Of a DNA stretch of 64,000 nt, positions 8,020-17,334 are shown in pieces. This DNA comes from Roseateles terrae (GTDB taxonomy: Bacteria; Pseudomonadota; Gammaproteobacteria; Burkholderiales; Burkholderiaceae_C): assembly GCF_014192155.1 (NCBI RefSeq), contig NZ_JACHXO010000007.1, forward strand, positions 279,959-343,958. The letters run 5' to 3'. Every line of letters starts with the position of its first letter. Positions within the stretch are counted from its first letter, which is position 1. A program made the translations under genes and the position numbers. Below the pieces are notes generated by a model. That model was not told where the DNA came from, made no database searches, and worked only from the letters and a program-made list of their open reading frames with translations.

Positions 8020-10782
8020 TCAGGGCGCATTCGGCAAGTCTCGAGGGGTCGCGGAACTTGAGGATTCCGGACTTTCGGGCAGGTAATCCACCAACAGATG
8101 GGCGCAGACCCACAGCACCTTGCCCAGGTCGCGTCGCAGCGGGGCCTCGCTCTCCCCGGCTGCATCGTCATCCACGCTGGGCGCCAGCGACGAATCGTCG
8201 AGCGAAAGGCCTTCACCCGCGGCGCCCGTACCCCAAGGATCGATGGCGGGGAATCCATCGGCCAACGAAGACATCGGTCCCACCAACTCCACCAGCCCGC
8301 TGTCCAGCCGCTCGGACGACAGGGTCAGCACCCCCACCGTGGTGTGTGGCCCCCAGTCGGGCGTGACACCGGCGGAGTAGGACGACAGCGGAAAGGCCAG
8401 CACGTACTTCCAGCGCGTGGCGGCCATGGCCGCTCCGGCGTTCTCTTCCGAGTACAGATAAGCCGCCTCATGCTGGCTGCCACTGAGCTGCGGATCCACG
8501 TACATCACCGGCAGGGAGCGCTTGAACGCCGCGCCGATCACGCCTTCGCCCAGCGGCACCACCAGGGGATGATCCGGCACCACTTCGTCCTTGCCGGGCG
8601 CGAGCACCAGCGTCTGCACGAGGTCGTGGCGGGACTCGTCATACGTGAACATGGCGATCTCGACATCGTCCAGCACCCGGTCGCCGGAACCGATGCTGTT
8701 GAGCACATCCCGGAATTCGATTTCCCAGGCACGCAGCGGTCCTTCATACGCAGCCATCGTCTCGCGGCTGAGCAGGGTGGCGCGCATCGCCAGCGTGCGG
8801 CCGCGGATGCGTGTCGTGTCCTGCAACGTCACTTGCGGACGGAACGGCTCGACGCGCCAGCGCACGTCATAGCGGTGGCCCACCATCGGGTAGCTCACCC
8901 GCAGTTCCCACACGTCCTCGCCGATCTGCGAGAGGTGGCCCGCCTCATGGGCGGTCAGCTCGGCGTCGTTGACCCATTCGCCTTCGGTGCCGTGTTCATG
9001 GAACTGCAGATGCTCGTCCAGCGGCGTGGCCGGATAGGTGCTCCATCGCATCACCTGCACGAAGGGCTTGATCGGATACTGCCCGCCCGGCAGTTGCACG
9101 CGGAAGACCAGCTGCCGCAGCGGCGCCCGCACCACATAGGAGGTCACCTCCAGCTCGGCCAGCCGCACGCGCGGACGGCGGGGCTGACCGAGCGGCACCC
9201 GCGCCCGCTGCATCGACTCCCGCTCACAGGCGGCGATGGTTTCCCAGCGGGTGATGGCGTAGGTATTGAAGCACTTGTAGCGATAGCCGTAGTCCAGCGC
9301 GGGACCGGTCAGGCGCCGTCCCACATGGATGCCGGCGCGCACGCGTTGCACCGGCCCTTGCGGACGGTTCACCCATTGGTAGCCGGCGCTCTTGGAGCCC
9401 TCGCTCAATTCGATGGTGTTGTGGGAGATGCGGCCCAGCGACACCGAGCACACCACCGGCACCACCTGCATCGGCAGCGGCCGCTCGAACCAGTGCTGGG
9501 TGATGTCCTGCTGCACCACGGCCACGCCGGTCGCGTCCACCCCGACGGCATGCCGGATTGTCTCGATCCACTGCCCCTGGCGCTCGGCCGCGCGCCGATG
9601 GACACGGGCCTTGTGCATCTCGATGCCGTGAATCTCCTTCTTCCCGCGCGCGATCTCATGCACCGGCGCGCCGCCTCCCGCGCCGAAATGGATGGAGCGG
9701 AACGACATCCGTCCCGTCTCGAGGATGTCGATCAAATTGACCGAATTGCGGCCGGATTCCGAATGCGTCACACCGCCGCTGCCAGCAGCCAGTACGGCGA
9801 TCTCGCCCTCGGTGTGATGGTCGATGGAATAACCCAGCCGGCCAAAAGCGGCGTAGTGCTTGTGGCCGTGCAGGATCAGGTCCACATCGCACTTGTTGAG
9901 TTCCTTCAGCACCAGCCCGGCGTTGCGCAGCACGAGGAAGGGCTCGAACGAGGTCAGGCCTTCCGCGATGGACGCCTCCGGAATCGGCAATGGATGGTGA
10001 TGCAGCAGCGCGATGCGGGGCACGAAGGGCCGCGCGCCCTGGGCTTCGCGCAGGTTCAGCATCAGCGCTTTGAGCTTGGTCACTTCGCGCGCATTCACAT
10101 TGCCGGTGGCCAGGCGCATCGAGTCGTTGCTGTCCAGATAGACCAGCACGACTTCCTGCGGGTCGTCGCTGCGCAGCAGTTCCAGCTGATAGCCGCTCTC
10201 CTCGCGGGCAAGGAAGCGCTTGGCGGCCGTCCACCACTTGCGGGCGTAGAGCGCGGGGGTCATGCGCAGCCGCATGAAGCAGCGCACGGGAAACGAACTG
10301 CGTCGGTAGGTCAGATAAGACGGCATGCTGGCCGGCAGCGCAAACGCGCCGGGGCCGAACACGGCACCGAAGTTGGTCGAGAACGGCCGGAACTTCAGGT
10401 TGCCGAAGGGGCCGCAATCGTGGTTGCCCGGCACGCAGCGCAACTGCACCTGGCGGGGCGAGCCTTCGCTGGCGTTCATCGCGCTCAGCTGATCGGTGAA
10501 CGCCTTGAATTCCTGGCGGGCGGCGGCCAGCATGAACAGACCGCCGTGGTCCACCAGGTCACCGGTGCAGACCACCAGGTCCGGCCGTTCGCGCCGCGCC
10601 AGTTCACCGACGTAGTTCCACACCGACTCGTCGAAATGGTTGCCGAAATGCACATCGGACAGGTGAAAGATCCGGAACGGCCGGGCGCTGGCAGGCCGGG
10701 GGTCCTGGGAATGCGGGTGGGGCGACGACGGCGGGCGCTGGAAGCCGTCGCGCCGCTCTGTCACGCCATGATCGTGGGCCAT
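8020..10782 (-). CDS. metallophosphoesterase with GAF-like C-terminal domain
   Basis: This 920-residue protein has at least three parts. Residues 35-330 are a calcineurin-like phosphoesterase with all metal ligands visible: DVH (43-45), GDLVDHG (74-80), GNHD (119-122), HHHP (261-264) and HGHKH (305-309). Residues of about 410-670 look like a beta-rich region without a name. Residues of about 690-860 resemble a GAF sensor domain (PLGEGVIGAAF, then a second strand set ending VGVLTLSSE). A short acidic tail follows. The start is the ATG at 10782 with GGGAAGAG upstream. Substrate could be a nucleotide, cyclic nucleotide, nucleic acid or phospholipid; the sequence does not decide. Confidence 0.75.
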   Translation of the reverse strand: MAHDHGVTERRDGFQRPPSSPHPHSQDPRPASARPFRIFHLSDVHFGNHFDESVWNYVGELARRERPDLVVCTGDLVDHGGLFMLAAARQEFKAFTDQLSAMNASEGSPRQVQLRCVPGNHDCGPFGNLKFRPFSTNFGAVFGPGAFALPASMPSYLTYRRSSFPVRCFMRLRMTPALYARKWWTAAKRFLAREESGYQLELLRSDDPQEVVLVYLDSNDSMRLATGNVNAREVTKLKALMLNLREAQGARPFVPRIALLHHHPLPIPEASIAEGLTSFEPFLVLRNAGLVLKELNKCDVDLILHGHKHYAAFGRLGYSIDHHTEGEIAVLAAGSGGVTHSESGRNSVNLIDILETGRMSFRSIHFGAGGGAPVHEIARGKKEIHGIEMHKARVHRRAAERQGQWIETIRHAVGVDATGVAVVQQDITQHWFERPLPMQVVPVVCSVSLGRISHNTIELSEGSKSAGYQWVNRPQGPVQRVRAGIHVGRRLTGPALDYGYRYKCFNTYAITRWETIAACERESMQRARVPLGQPRRPRVRLAELEVTSYVVRAPLRQLVFRVQLPGGQYPIKPFVQVMRWSTYPATPLDEHLQFHEHGTEGEWVNDAELTAHEAGHLSQIGEDVWELRVSYPMVGHRYDVRWRVEPFRPQVTLQDTTRIRGRTLAMRATLLSRETMAAYEGPLRAWEIEFRDVLNSIGSGDRVLDDVEIAMFTYDESRHDLVQTLVLAPGKDEVVPDHPLVVPLGEGVIGAAFKRSLPVMYVDPQLSGSQHEAAYLYSEENAGAAMAATRWKYVLAFPLSSYSAGVTPDWGPHTTVGVLTLSSERLDSGLVELVGPMSSLADGFPAIDPWGTGAAGEGLSLDDSSLAPSVDDDAAGESEAPLRRDLGKVLWVCAHLLVDYLPESPESSSSATPRDLPNAP

Positions 10783-10976
10783 CTGTCTCTTCCCTGATGT
10801 ATTAGACCGTTCCAACTCCTGAACGGCTCCGGTCCGGTAGTCCGGATCTATGGGGAGCGGTTCTGATGGCAGTGCTCAAACTGCCGGGGGTTGAGTCATT
10901 GTGCTCGACTGGTAGCTCACTCCGTGATCCAGTCGCTGAACAGGCGCCCCAGGCGGCGCGGTACGGCGGAAACGAC

Positions 10977-10998
10977 AAAGGCGCCCGCAGGCGCCTTT
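10977..10998 (-). terminator. intrinsic terminator after ppa
   Basis: Read on the minus strand, the stem AAAGGCGCC pairs with GGCGCCTTT around a TGCG loop and is followed by GTCGTTT. A second hairpin (11005-11020) lies between it and the ppa stop. It probably ends the ppa transcript. Confidence 0.8.
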
Positions 10999-11027
10999 GA
11001 AGTGTCTGCCCGTGGGCAGAGGGGGGC

Positions 11028-11567
11028 TTAGGCTTGTTGGGCCTTGGCGTAGTTGGCGATGCCGTTGGTGATTTCGGCCTTGGCTTCTTCGGGGCCCTTC
11101 CAGCCCTTGACCTTGACCCACTTGCCGGCTTCGAGGTCCTTGTAGTGTTCGAAGAAATGCTGGATGGCCTTCAGGCGCATCTGGTTGATGTCTTCGGGCT
11201 TGGTCCAGTGCTCGTAGATCGGGAGGATCTTGGTGGTGGGCACGGCGAGCAGCTTGGCGTCGCCGCCGGCTTCGTCGTCCATGTCCAGCATGCCGATGGC
11301 GCGGCAGGTCACCACGACGCCGGGGGTCAGCGGGAACGGCGTGATCACCAGCACGTCGACCGGATCGCCGTCGTCGGCGAGGGTCTGGGGCACGTAGCCG
11401 TAGTTGCACGGGTAGTGCATGGCGGTGGTCATGAAGCGGTCGACGAACAGGGCGCCGCTTTCCTTATCCACTTCGTACTTGATCGGATCGGCGTTCATCG
11501 GAATCTCGATGACGACGTTGAACTGTTCGGGGGCCTTCGGACCGGGGGTGACTTTATGCAGGCTCAT
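11028..11567 (-). CDS. ppa: soluble inorganic pyrophosphatase, family I
   Basis: This 179-residue enzyme hydrolyses pyrophosphate to two phosphates in the cytoplasm, pulling biosynthetic reactions forward. Family I signatures are clear: [15 protein letters not shown], the metal-binding DGDPVDVLV and the C-terminal [16 protein letters not shown] chose the ATG at 11567 (MSLHKVTPG), giving the usual 175-180 residues; a start at 11603 would add 12 residues with no family support. It is divergent from hppA, the membrane pyrophosphatase. Confidence 0.95.
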   Translation of the reverse strand: MSLHKVTPGPKAPEQFNVVIEIPMNADPIKYEVDKESGALFVDRFMTTAMHYPCNYGYVPQTLADDGDPVDVLVITPFPLTPGVVVTCRAIGMLDMDDEAGGDAKLLAVPTTKILPIYEHWTKPEDINQMRLKAIQHFFEHYKDLEAGKWVKVKGWKGPEEAKAEITNGIANYAKAQQA

Positions 11568-11770
11568 GATGTTTACCGCAGCTGAGAAATCGACAGTCGG
11601 CATTCTAGAGGACGCCCATCACGGCCCTTCGCGCCCTTCACGTACGCACGCCCGCCACGCCCGCCACGGTGCAACGTCAACGGCTTTGCGCAGGCCTGGA
11701 CTGGCCCCTTTTTCCGGAAGTATTAGGAATGAATGGCCGGCGGAGCCGGACAGAAGGGACTGAGCTCGGA

Positions 11771-11797
11771 CACAGACAGTCCGGGGGACTGTCTGTG
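11771..11797. repeat. perfect 12-bp inverted repeat hairpin
   Basis: CACAGACAGTCC and GGACTGTCTGTG flank a GGG loop. There is no T-run on either side, so it is not a standard terminator. The GGACTGTC core and pairing with a second hairpin 10 bp away resemble REP-type elements of the kind mobilised by RAYT transposases, but no transposase is present here. Confidence 0.7.
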
Positions 11798-11807
11798 CCT
11801 AGCGAAG

Positions 11808-11828
11808 GCCAGCGCCGCTGGCGCTGGC
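11808..11828. repeat. perfect 9-bp inverted repeat hairpin
   Basis: GCCAGCGCC and GGCGCTGGC flank a GCT loop. It directly follows the 12-bp hairpin, so the two form a pair about 58 bp long, a layout typical of clustered REP sequences. Confidence 0.65.
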
Positions 11829-12102
11829 ATGAAGGGAAAAGGGGTCAGGGCAGGCTGGAGCGAAGTCGTTGCTGCTCAAAAGAAGGCAGTCAAGGTTCCT
11901 CCCACCACGCTCGAACCCGAGCAAACCCGGTGCCACCCCTTGCCCACCCTGAAACACCTGACACCTCCCCCCCTCACCCCCAGGTAAACGCCTACCCCCC
12001 CACCCCCCACCCGCTTTAGCATCGATTCACGGCCTGTATGTGTGCTTGCGCGCAGGACCGGCGCTGTGGGCATCAGGGCGTCTCAAACCAAGGAGACAAC
12101 AC

Positions 12103-14325
12103 ATGTCGATCAGTATGGCGCTGTACTTTGCGCTGGCCTGCGGCTTGGCTGCAGTGCTTTACGGCTTTATCCAGCGGAGCTGGATCCTCTCGCAGAGTGC
12201 GGGCAATGCCCGCATGCAGGAGATTGCACTGGCGATCCAGCAGGGGGCGGCGGCGTATCTGGCGCGCCAATACCGGACCATTGCGATCGCGGGCGTTGTC
12301 CTGGCGATTCTCATTGGTGTGGCGCTGGACCTCACCACTGCCATTGGCTTTGTCGTCGGCGCCGTGCTCTCCGGTGCCTGCGGCTTCATTGGCATGAACG
12401 TCTCGGTCCGGGCCAACGTCCGCACTGCCCAGGCGGCGACGCAAGGCATGGCCCCGGCGCTCAATGTCGCCTTCAAAGGGGGCGCCATCACCGGCATGCT
12501 GGTGGTCGGCCTCGGGCTGCTCGGCGTCGGCCTGTTCTTCCTCTGGATCAGCCACAACCTCCAGCAGATCGACAGCCAGTCCCTCAAGCCGTTGCTGGGC
12601 CTGGCCTTCGGCTCCTCCCTCATCTCGATCTTTGCCCGCCTGGGCGGCGGCATCTTCACCAAGGGGGCGGACGTGGGCGCCGACCTTGTCGGCAAGGTGG
12701 AAGCGGGCATCCCCGAGGATGATCCGCGCAATCCCGCCGTCATTGCCGACAACGTCGGTGACAACGTCGGCGACTGTGCCGGCATGGCGGCCGACCTCTT
12801 CGAAACCTACGCCGTCACCCTCATCGCCACCATCGCGCTGGGCGCCCTCACCTTCGGCGGCATGTCCACTGCGGCGCTGGTCTACCCGCTGGTGCTGGGT
12901 GGCGTGTCGATCATTGCCTCGATCATCGGCTGCAGCTTCGTCAAGGCGACGCCAGGCATGAAAAACGTGATGCCGGCCCTCTACAAGGGCCTGATCGTCG
13001 CCGGCGTCCTCTCCGCCGTCGCGTTCTATTTCATCACCCGCGCCCTCTTCCCGCAGGACCTCACCCTGCCCGGCGGCCAGACCATCGGTGCCAACGCCCT
13101 CTTCTTCTCCTGCCTCGTCGGCCTGCTCCTGACCGCCGCCATGGTCTGGATCACCGAGTACTACACGGGCACGGACTACAAGCCGGTCCAGCATGTCGCG
13201 CAGGCGTCCACCACCGGCCACGGCACCAACATCATTGCGGGGCTGGGCGTCTCCATGCGCTCCACCGCCTGGCCGGTGCTCTTTGTCTGCGTCGCCATCC
13301 TGGCCGCCTTCAAGCTGGCCGGCCTGTACGGCATCGCCATCGCGGCCACCGCCATGCTGAGCATGGCCGGCATCGTCGTCGCCCTGGACGCCTACGGTCC
13401 GATCACCGACAACGCCGGCGGCATCGCCGAAATGGCCGACCTGCCGGCCAGCGTGCGGGACATCACCGACCCACTGGACGCGGTGGGCAACACCACCAAG
13501 GCCGTCACCAAGGGGTATGCCATCGGCTCCGCCGGCCTGGCGGCGCTGGTGCTCTTTGCCGACTACACCCATGCGCTCGAAAGCCGGGGCCTCTCGGTCA
13601 GCTTCGACCTCAGCAACCACATGGTGATCGTGGGCCTCTTCATCGGCGGCCTGATTCCCTACCTCTTCGGGGCCATGGCCATGGAGGCGGTCGGCCGCGC
13701 GGCCGGCTCGGTAGTGGAGGAAGTGCGCCGCCAGTTCCGGGACATCAAGGGCATCATGGAAGGCACCGGCAAGCCGGAATATGGCAAGGCGGTGGACATG
13801 CTCACGGCGGCCGCGATCAAGGAAATGATCGTGCCGTCCCTGCTGCCGGTCGTCGTGCCCATTGTGGTCGGGCTGGTTCTCGGCCCGGCGGCACTCGGCG
13901 GCCTCCTGATGGGCACCATCGTCACCGGCCTCTTTGTGGCGATCTCGATGTGCACCGGCGGCGGTGCCTGGGACAACGCCAAGAAGTACATTGAGGACGG
14001 CCACCACGGCGGCAAGGGCAGTGAAGCCCACAAGGCCGCGGTGACGGGAGATACCGTGGGGGATCCCTACAAGGACACGGCGGGGCCGGCAGTCAATCCG
14101 CTGATCAAGATCATCAACATCGTGGCGCTGCTGATCGTGCCGCTGCTGCCTGCCGTCGGCACCACCGGGCCGGCCAGCGGCAGCCCGGCGATGACACCCG
14201 CGCCGATCAGCGCCCCGGCGCCGGAGGCCTCCACCCCGGCCACGGTACCGGACGCGGTGGCCAGCGGGCCGATGGAGATGGCCAGCGGCAGCGCACCAGC
14301 CGCATCGGCAGCCGCTCAGCCCTGA
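12103..14325 (+). CDS. hppA: membrane-bound proton-pumping pyrophosphatase, K+-insensitive type
   Basis: This 740-residue integral membrane enzyme couples pyrophosphate hydrolysis to proton export across the inner membrane. About 15-16 hydrophobic segments are visible. The catalytic loop holds [18 protein letters not shown] and, later, [29 protein letters not shown] carries Lys466 where potassium-dependent enzymes have Ala, which predicts a potassium-independent proton pump. The start at 12103 has AAGGAG upstream. The last 50 or so residues are an unusual Pro/Ala/Ser-rich tail not needed for the fold. Confidence 0.95.
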   Translation: MSISMALYFALACGLAAVLYGFIQRSWILSQSAGNARMQEIALAIQQGAAAYLARQYRTIAIAGVVLAILIGVALDLTTAIGFVVGAVLSGACGFIGMNVSVRANVRTAQAATQGMAPALNVAFKGGAITGMLVVGLGLLGVGLFFLWISHNLQQIDSQSLKPLLGLAFGSSLISIFARLGGGIFTKGADVGADLVGKVEAGIPEDDPRNPAVIADNVGDNVGDCAGMAADLFETYAVTLIATIALGALTFGGMSTAALVYPLVLGGVSIIASIIGCSFVKATPGMKNVMPALYKGLIVAGVLSAVAFYFITRALFPQDLTLPGGQTIGANALFFSCLVGLLLTAAMVWITEYYTGTDYKPVQHVAQASTTGHGTNIIAGLGVSMRSTAWPVLFVCVAILAAFKLAGLYGIAIAATAMLSMAGIVVALDAYGPITDNAGGIAEMADLPASVRDITDPLDAVGNTTKAVTKGYAIGSAGLAALVLFADYTHALESRGLSVSFDLSNHMVIVGLFIGGLIPYLFGAMAMEAVGRAAGSVVEEVRRQFRDIKGIMEGTGKPEYGKAVDMLTAAAIKEMIVPSLLPVVVPIVVGLVLGPAALGGLLMGTIVTGLFVAISMCTGGGAWDNAKKYIEDGHHGGKGSEAHKAAVTGDTVGDPYKDTAGPAVNPLIKIINIVALLIVPLLPAVGTTGPASGSPAMTPAPISAPAPEASTPATVPDAVASGPMEMASGSAPAASAAAQP

Positions 14326-14345
14326 GTGGCGGAGTGTGGCGGGGT

Positions 14346-14372
14346 CCGGCAGACTCCTGCGGGGTCTGCCGG
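14346..14372 (+). terminator. stem-loop downstream of hppA
   Basis: CCGGCAGAC and GTCTGCCGG form a perfect 9-bp stem around a 9-nt loop, 20 nt after the hppA stop. There is no T-run, so it may stabilise the 3' end rather than terminate. Confidence 0.5.
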
Positions 14373-14536
14373 GCGTCGGCAGGAGCCATCCGATGGGCTG
14401 TAGCCCTGCCCCGCTCACGGCGACAGAACGCGAAGAAATACCGCCTCCGGACGGCCACTTCGGGCTTTGTCCGGGGCGCCAGCCACGGCAGAATCAGGCA
14501 AACTCCACCAAAGAAATTTCAGGGACGCTTGCCACC

Positions 14537-15394
14537 ATGACCAGCCAGGCCATCACGCCTCGCGAACTCGACGCCCGTCGTGAAGCGCTGGCCGACCTCC
14601 AGCGCCAGCTGGCGGACGAAGAGCAGGCCTACGCCACGACCCGCACCTGGCTGCAGGCCTTCATCGACCGGTATGTGGCCAGCCTGGGTCCGCTCTACAT
14701 GGAGCTGGACGCCCTCGAATCCCAGTTGTACTGCGCCATGCGCTACCTGCACGACGCCCTGAGCCGCAATGGCGTGGACGCTCGCGCGCCGGAACCGCCG
14801 CGCGCCACCGCCACACCGCTGCTGCCGCACCTGCCGCCGGGGGCCCCGCTGCCGCCGCAGCCGGAGGGCGGCCTGGTGCAGGTGGGCCCGCCCACCCTCA
14901 AGACGCTCTACCGCCGGGCCGCGATGCGCCTGCATCCGGACCTGGCGCCGGATGATTCGGAACGCCGCATTCGCGAGCAGAAGATGGTGGAAGTCAACGA
15001 TGCCTACGCGGCGTCGGACCGGCATCGACTCGAACAGCTGCTGCTTGCCTCCGGCGAGAGCACCTTCAAGGTCAAGGGCGGCGATGCCGATGCAGTGCTC
15101 AACTGGCTCCGGCATGCCGAGCGCAGCGTGCAGGGGCGGCTGCGCGTGGTGCAGGCCCACACGGCGCTGTTGGTGAACCATCCGATGCATCAGCTCGGCC
15201 AGGCGATCGAGCGCGCCGAACGCAAAGGCCTGCAACCGCTGACCATCATGGCCAATCGGCTGCGTGCGCAGATCACCGAGCGCCGTCAGGAGCTCTACAT
15301 CGGCCAGCGTCTGCAGCCGGAGTCCGGCATGGCCGAGGCCTTCCTGCGCCAGCGTCAGCAACGCATGGGCGGCGGAATCGCGGCGTCGTACTGA
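14537..15394 (+). CDS. J-domain-like protein
   Basis: This 285-residue soluble protein has a helical, coiled-coil-prone N-terminus (about 1-75, starting TPRELDARREALADLQRQL), a Pro-rich linker, then a J-domain-like core with TLKTLYRRAAMRLHPDLAP and the HPD tripeptide at 133-135. The C-terminal 120 residues are helical. J domains stimulate the ATPase of DnaK through HPD, so a role as a co-chaperone is likely. The placement after a long N-terminal extension, and the lack of a Zn-finger or G/F region, mark it as a type III J-protein. The start is set at the ATG at 14537. Confidence 0.7.
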   Translation: MTSQAITPRELDARREALADLQRQLADEEQAYATTRTWLQAFIDRYVASLGPLYMELDALESQLYCAMRYLHDALSRNGVDARAPEPPRATATPLLPHLPPGAPLPPQPEGGLVQVGPPTLKTLYRRAAMRLHPDLAPDDSERRIREQKMVEVNDAYAASDRHRLEQLLLASGESTFKVKGGDADAVLNWLRHAERSVQGRLRVVQAHTALLVNHPMHQLGQAIERAERKGLQPLTIMANRLRAQITERRQELYIGQRLQPESGMAEAFLRQRQQRMGGGIAASY

Positions 15395-15484
15395 GCGGCC
15401 TCGTTCTGAGGCAGCGGTCGCTGAAGCAGTCCCTGAGCGGAGAAAGTGGCCGAACGCTGGGGCCTGAACTCAGCGCAGGCGGGA

Positions 15485-16297
15485 TCAGCGCTTCTGCGCC
15501 GGCACGCCGTTCCCAGCGGCCCAGACGAGCATCTCGACGCCCAGCCGGTCCAGCACCTGCGCAATGGCCCGTGCACCGCCCTCGGCATTGCCGCCGGCTG
15601 GAGCGCTGGCCTCAAACACCCTTCGCTGCGCACCCGTCGTCACGCCCAGCCGCATCGACACCTCACTCTGCGTCGGGCTGGAGAAGCGCTGCACGCAGTC
15701 TTCCAGGTCGAGCCGGACCACCACGGGCGCCGCCGGATCCGCACCCGGCGCCAGCACGGCCCGGGCATTGAGCTGCTTGAGCCGGTCGCTCATCAGCGTG
15801 GAAAGCGGCGCCGCCCAGCGACTGTCGCGATAGACACGGCGGGTGAACGGATCGGTGTCATCCAGGCGGTAGGCGACGTCCCGCCCCTGCGTCAGCTCGG
15901 AGGTGGACACCACCTGGATGTCCACCCGGCGGGGCAGGCTGGCACCGGCGGGCCAGACGGGCGCGGGGCCCAGATCCAACGCGCGAGCCGGCGCCGGCTT
16001 GCTGCCGCAGGCGGCCAGTAGCGGGGCGGCGGCGCCCAGCGCCAGACCGGTCATCAACAAGCGACGGCGACCCGGCACGCCAGGAGCCGCCGCTGGCGCT
16101 ACGGCCACCATTGCGGCCACCCGCGCAGTGACCGCCCTTTCCGCGGGTTGTGCCATAACCGCTACTTCCGCCGCTTCCACCGTTGCCGCAGCTGCCATCG
16201 TTGGCGATGCTGCCGCCGTTGCCGTTGCCGTTGCCGTTGCGATAGGTGTAGCCACCGCGCCCGCTGGCAACGCTTGTTCCATGTGCGAGAGAGACAT
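15485..16297 (-). CDS. ABC-type transport auxiliary lipoprotein (PqiC/ABC_trans_aux type)
   Basis: The protein is the outer-membrane-side lipoprotein of an MCE lipid transporter. The mature part starts at a lipobox LAAC after RRRLLMTGLALGAAAPL, and later carries RVDIQVVSTSEL and a typical helix-strand C-terminus. From the ATG at 16297 (AAGGAG 10 nt upstream, 4 nt after the MCE stop) about 80 Ala/Thr-rich residues precede the lipobox, far longer than a normal signal peptide. Either translation starts at an internal ATG or the extension is real. It carries a hexanucleotide repeat. Last gene of the operon. Confidence 0.75.
   Translation of the reverse strand: MSLSHMEQALPAGAVATPIATATATATAAASPTMAAAATVEAAEVAVMAQPAERAVTARVAAMVAVAPAAAPGVPGRRRLLMTGLALGAAAPLLAACGSKPAPARALDLGPAPVWPAGASLPRRVDIQVVSTSELTQGRDVAYRLDDTDPFTRRVYRDSRWAAPLSTLMSDRLKQLNARAVLAPGADPAAPVVVRLDLEDCVQRFSSPTQSEVSMRLGVTTGAQRRVFEASAPAGGNAEGGARAIAQVLDRLGVEMLVWAAGNGVPAQKR
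16215..16238. repeat. (GCCGTT)4 tandem repeat
   Basis: Four perfect copies of a 6-bp unit lie inside the 5' part of the lipoprotein gene, encoding alternating Ala-Thr on the minus strand. A 6-bp unit keeps the frame, so changes in copy number would alter length, not switch the gene off. Confidence 0.8.
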
Positions 16298-16301
16298 CAG
16301 C

Positions 16302-17267
16302 TCATTTCTCCTTGCGCGCGGGCTCGAAACCCGCTTCTCCGGGGCCGGCCGGTCCTGGCTGCGGCCCGAGCAACAGACTCTGCGGCTGATCCGCCAGCCC
16401 CTGTGCCGCCTTCTCCAGTGCCCGCGCGGCGCGGGACAGGTCTTCCAGCAGCGCATGCTCACGCGGACGCTCCTCGCTGCCCACCAGGGATAGCTCGATC
16501 CGCTTGATCGACGCCTGCAGCTGTGCGGCCGCATCACCGATCTTCTCGATTTCCGTGGCGCGCGCCTTGTAGGCATCGACCATCTCGCCGCCCTTGACGG
16601 TCAGCTGGTCCACGCTCCCCAGGGTCTTCTGCCCCGCGACCACCAGGCCATCCGCATTCTTCACCAGCGACGGCAGCGCCTGCGCCGTGGGATGCATCTC
16701 ACTGACCAGCTGATTCAAACCCGCCGAGGCTTCCTTCAGCTGCGCCAGCGTCTGGCTGAACTGCTGCTGGTTGTTGTCGCTGAGCACCAGGTTGATGCGC
16801 TTCATCGTTTCCAGCGCATTGGCGGCGAGCTTCGGGCCGATGTCGGTCAGCTGATCGAGAATGGAAGGCGCCAGCGGGATGCGCCGCGTCTGCACCACGC
16901 TCTGCTCCGGGGCCACGGTCGGCTCGCCGTCGCTGAGGTCGATGAAGGACAGTCCGGTGATGCCCTGGTAGCCCAGCTTGGCCACGGTGCCCGGTGCGAT
17001 GGGGGCGGCGGCATCGACATCGATGTCCACCAGAATCTGGCGCGCCTCGGCCGGATCAAAGCGGATGCTGTCCACCTTGCCGATGACGACGCCGCGCAGC
17101 TTCACTGGTGCTTTCACATTCAACCCCGGCACGCCGGAGCGGGAGACCACGGTAAAGGACTGGGTGGCGCCACGGTCCCCGCGGAACCACAGCACCACGG
17201 CCACCAGCGCAGCGCTCAGCAGGAGCACGAACAGGCCGGTGGCCAGGGCGTGAGCTTTGTTTTCCAT
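16302..17267 (-). CDS. MCE/MlaD family substrate-binding protein
   Basis: This 321-residue inner-membrane-anchored protein has one N-terminal membrane helix (about residues 8-28) and an MCE domain (about 38-115) with SGVPGLNVKAPVKLRGVVIGKVDSI, split here into GVPGLNVKAPVKLRGV and the following IGKV. The C-terminal 180 residues are helical. MCE proteins form hexameric rings that bind lipid between the inner-membrane ABC transporter and the outer membrane. It sits between the ATPase and the auxiliary lipoprotein in the same operon. Confidence 0.88.
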   Translation of the reverse strand: MENKAHALATGLFVLLLSAALVAVVLWFRGDRGATQSFTVVSRSGVPGLNVKAPVKLRGVVIGKVDSIRFDPAEARQILVDIDVDAAAPIAPGTVAKLGYQGITGLSFIDLSDGEPTVAPEQSVVQTRRIPLAPSILDQLTDIGPKLAANALETMKRINLVLSDNNQQQFSQTLAQLKEASAGLNQLVSEMHPTAQALPSLVKNADGLVVAGQKTLGSVDQLTVKGGEMVDAYKARATEIEKIGDAAAQLQASIKRIELSLVGSEERPREHALLEDLSRAARALEKAAQGLADQPQSLLLGPQPGPAGPGEAGFEPARKEK

Positions 17268-17334
17268 GAGTTCGGTCGGGTTCTGGGCGTTCGGTGAGAG
17301 TCAATGAAGGCGCAATACGCGTGGCGGCCAACGC

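Larger units (their letters stand above)
11568..12102. other. 535-bp intergenic region, ppa-hppA
   Basis: No gene is supported here. The region carries two perfect hairpins (11771-11797 and 11808-11828), a GGGGTCAGGGCAGG stretch after them, and a C-rich tract (11965-12013) that gives long G-runs on the minus strand. The divergent promoters of ppa and hppA must lie within it, but I could not place them with confidence. Confidence 0.7.

Noticed and set aside
8098..10797. Long open frame opposite the metallophosphoesterase
   Set aside because: The minus-strand frame carries all metal-binding motifs. The plus-strand frame is a high-G+C shadow.
12073..14418. Long open frame opposite hppA
   Set aside because: HppA motifs are unambiguous on the plus strand; the other frame shows Asp/Gly/His-rich shadow composition.
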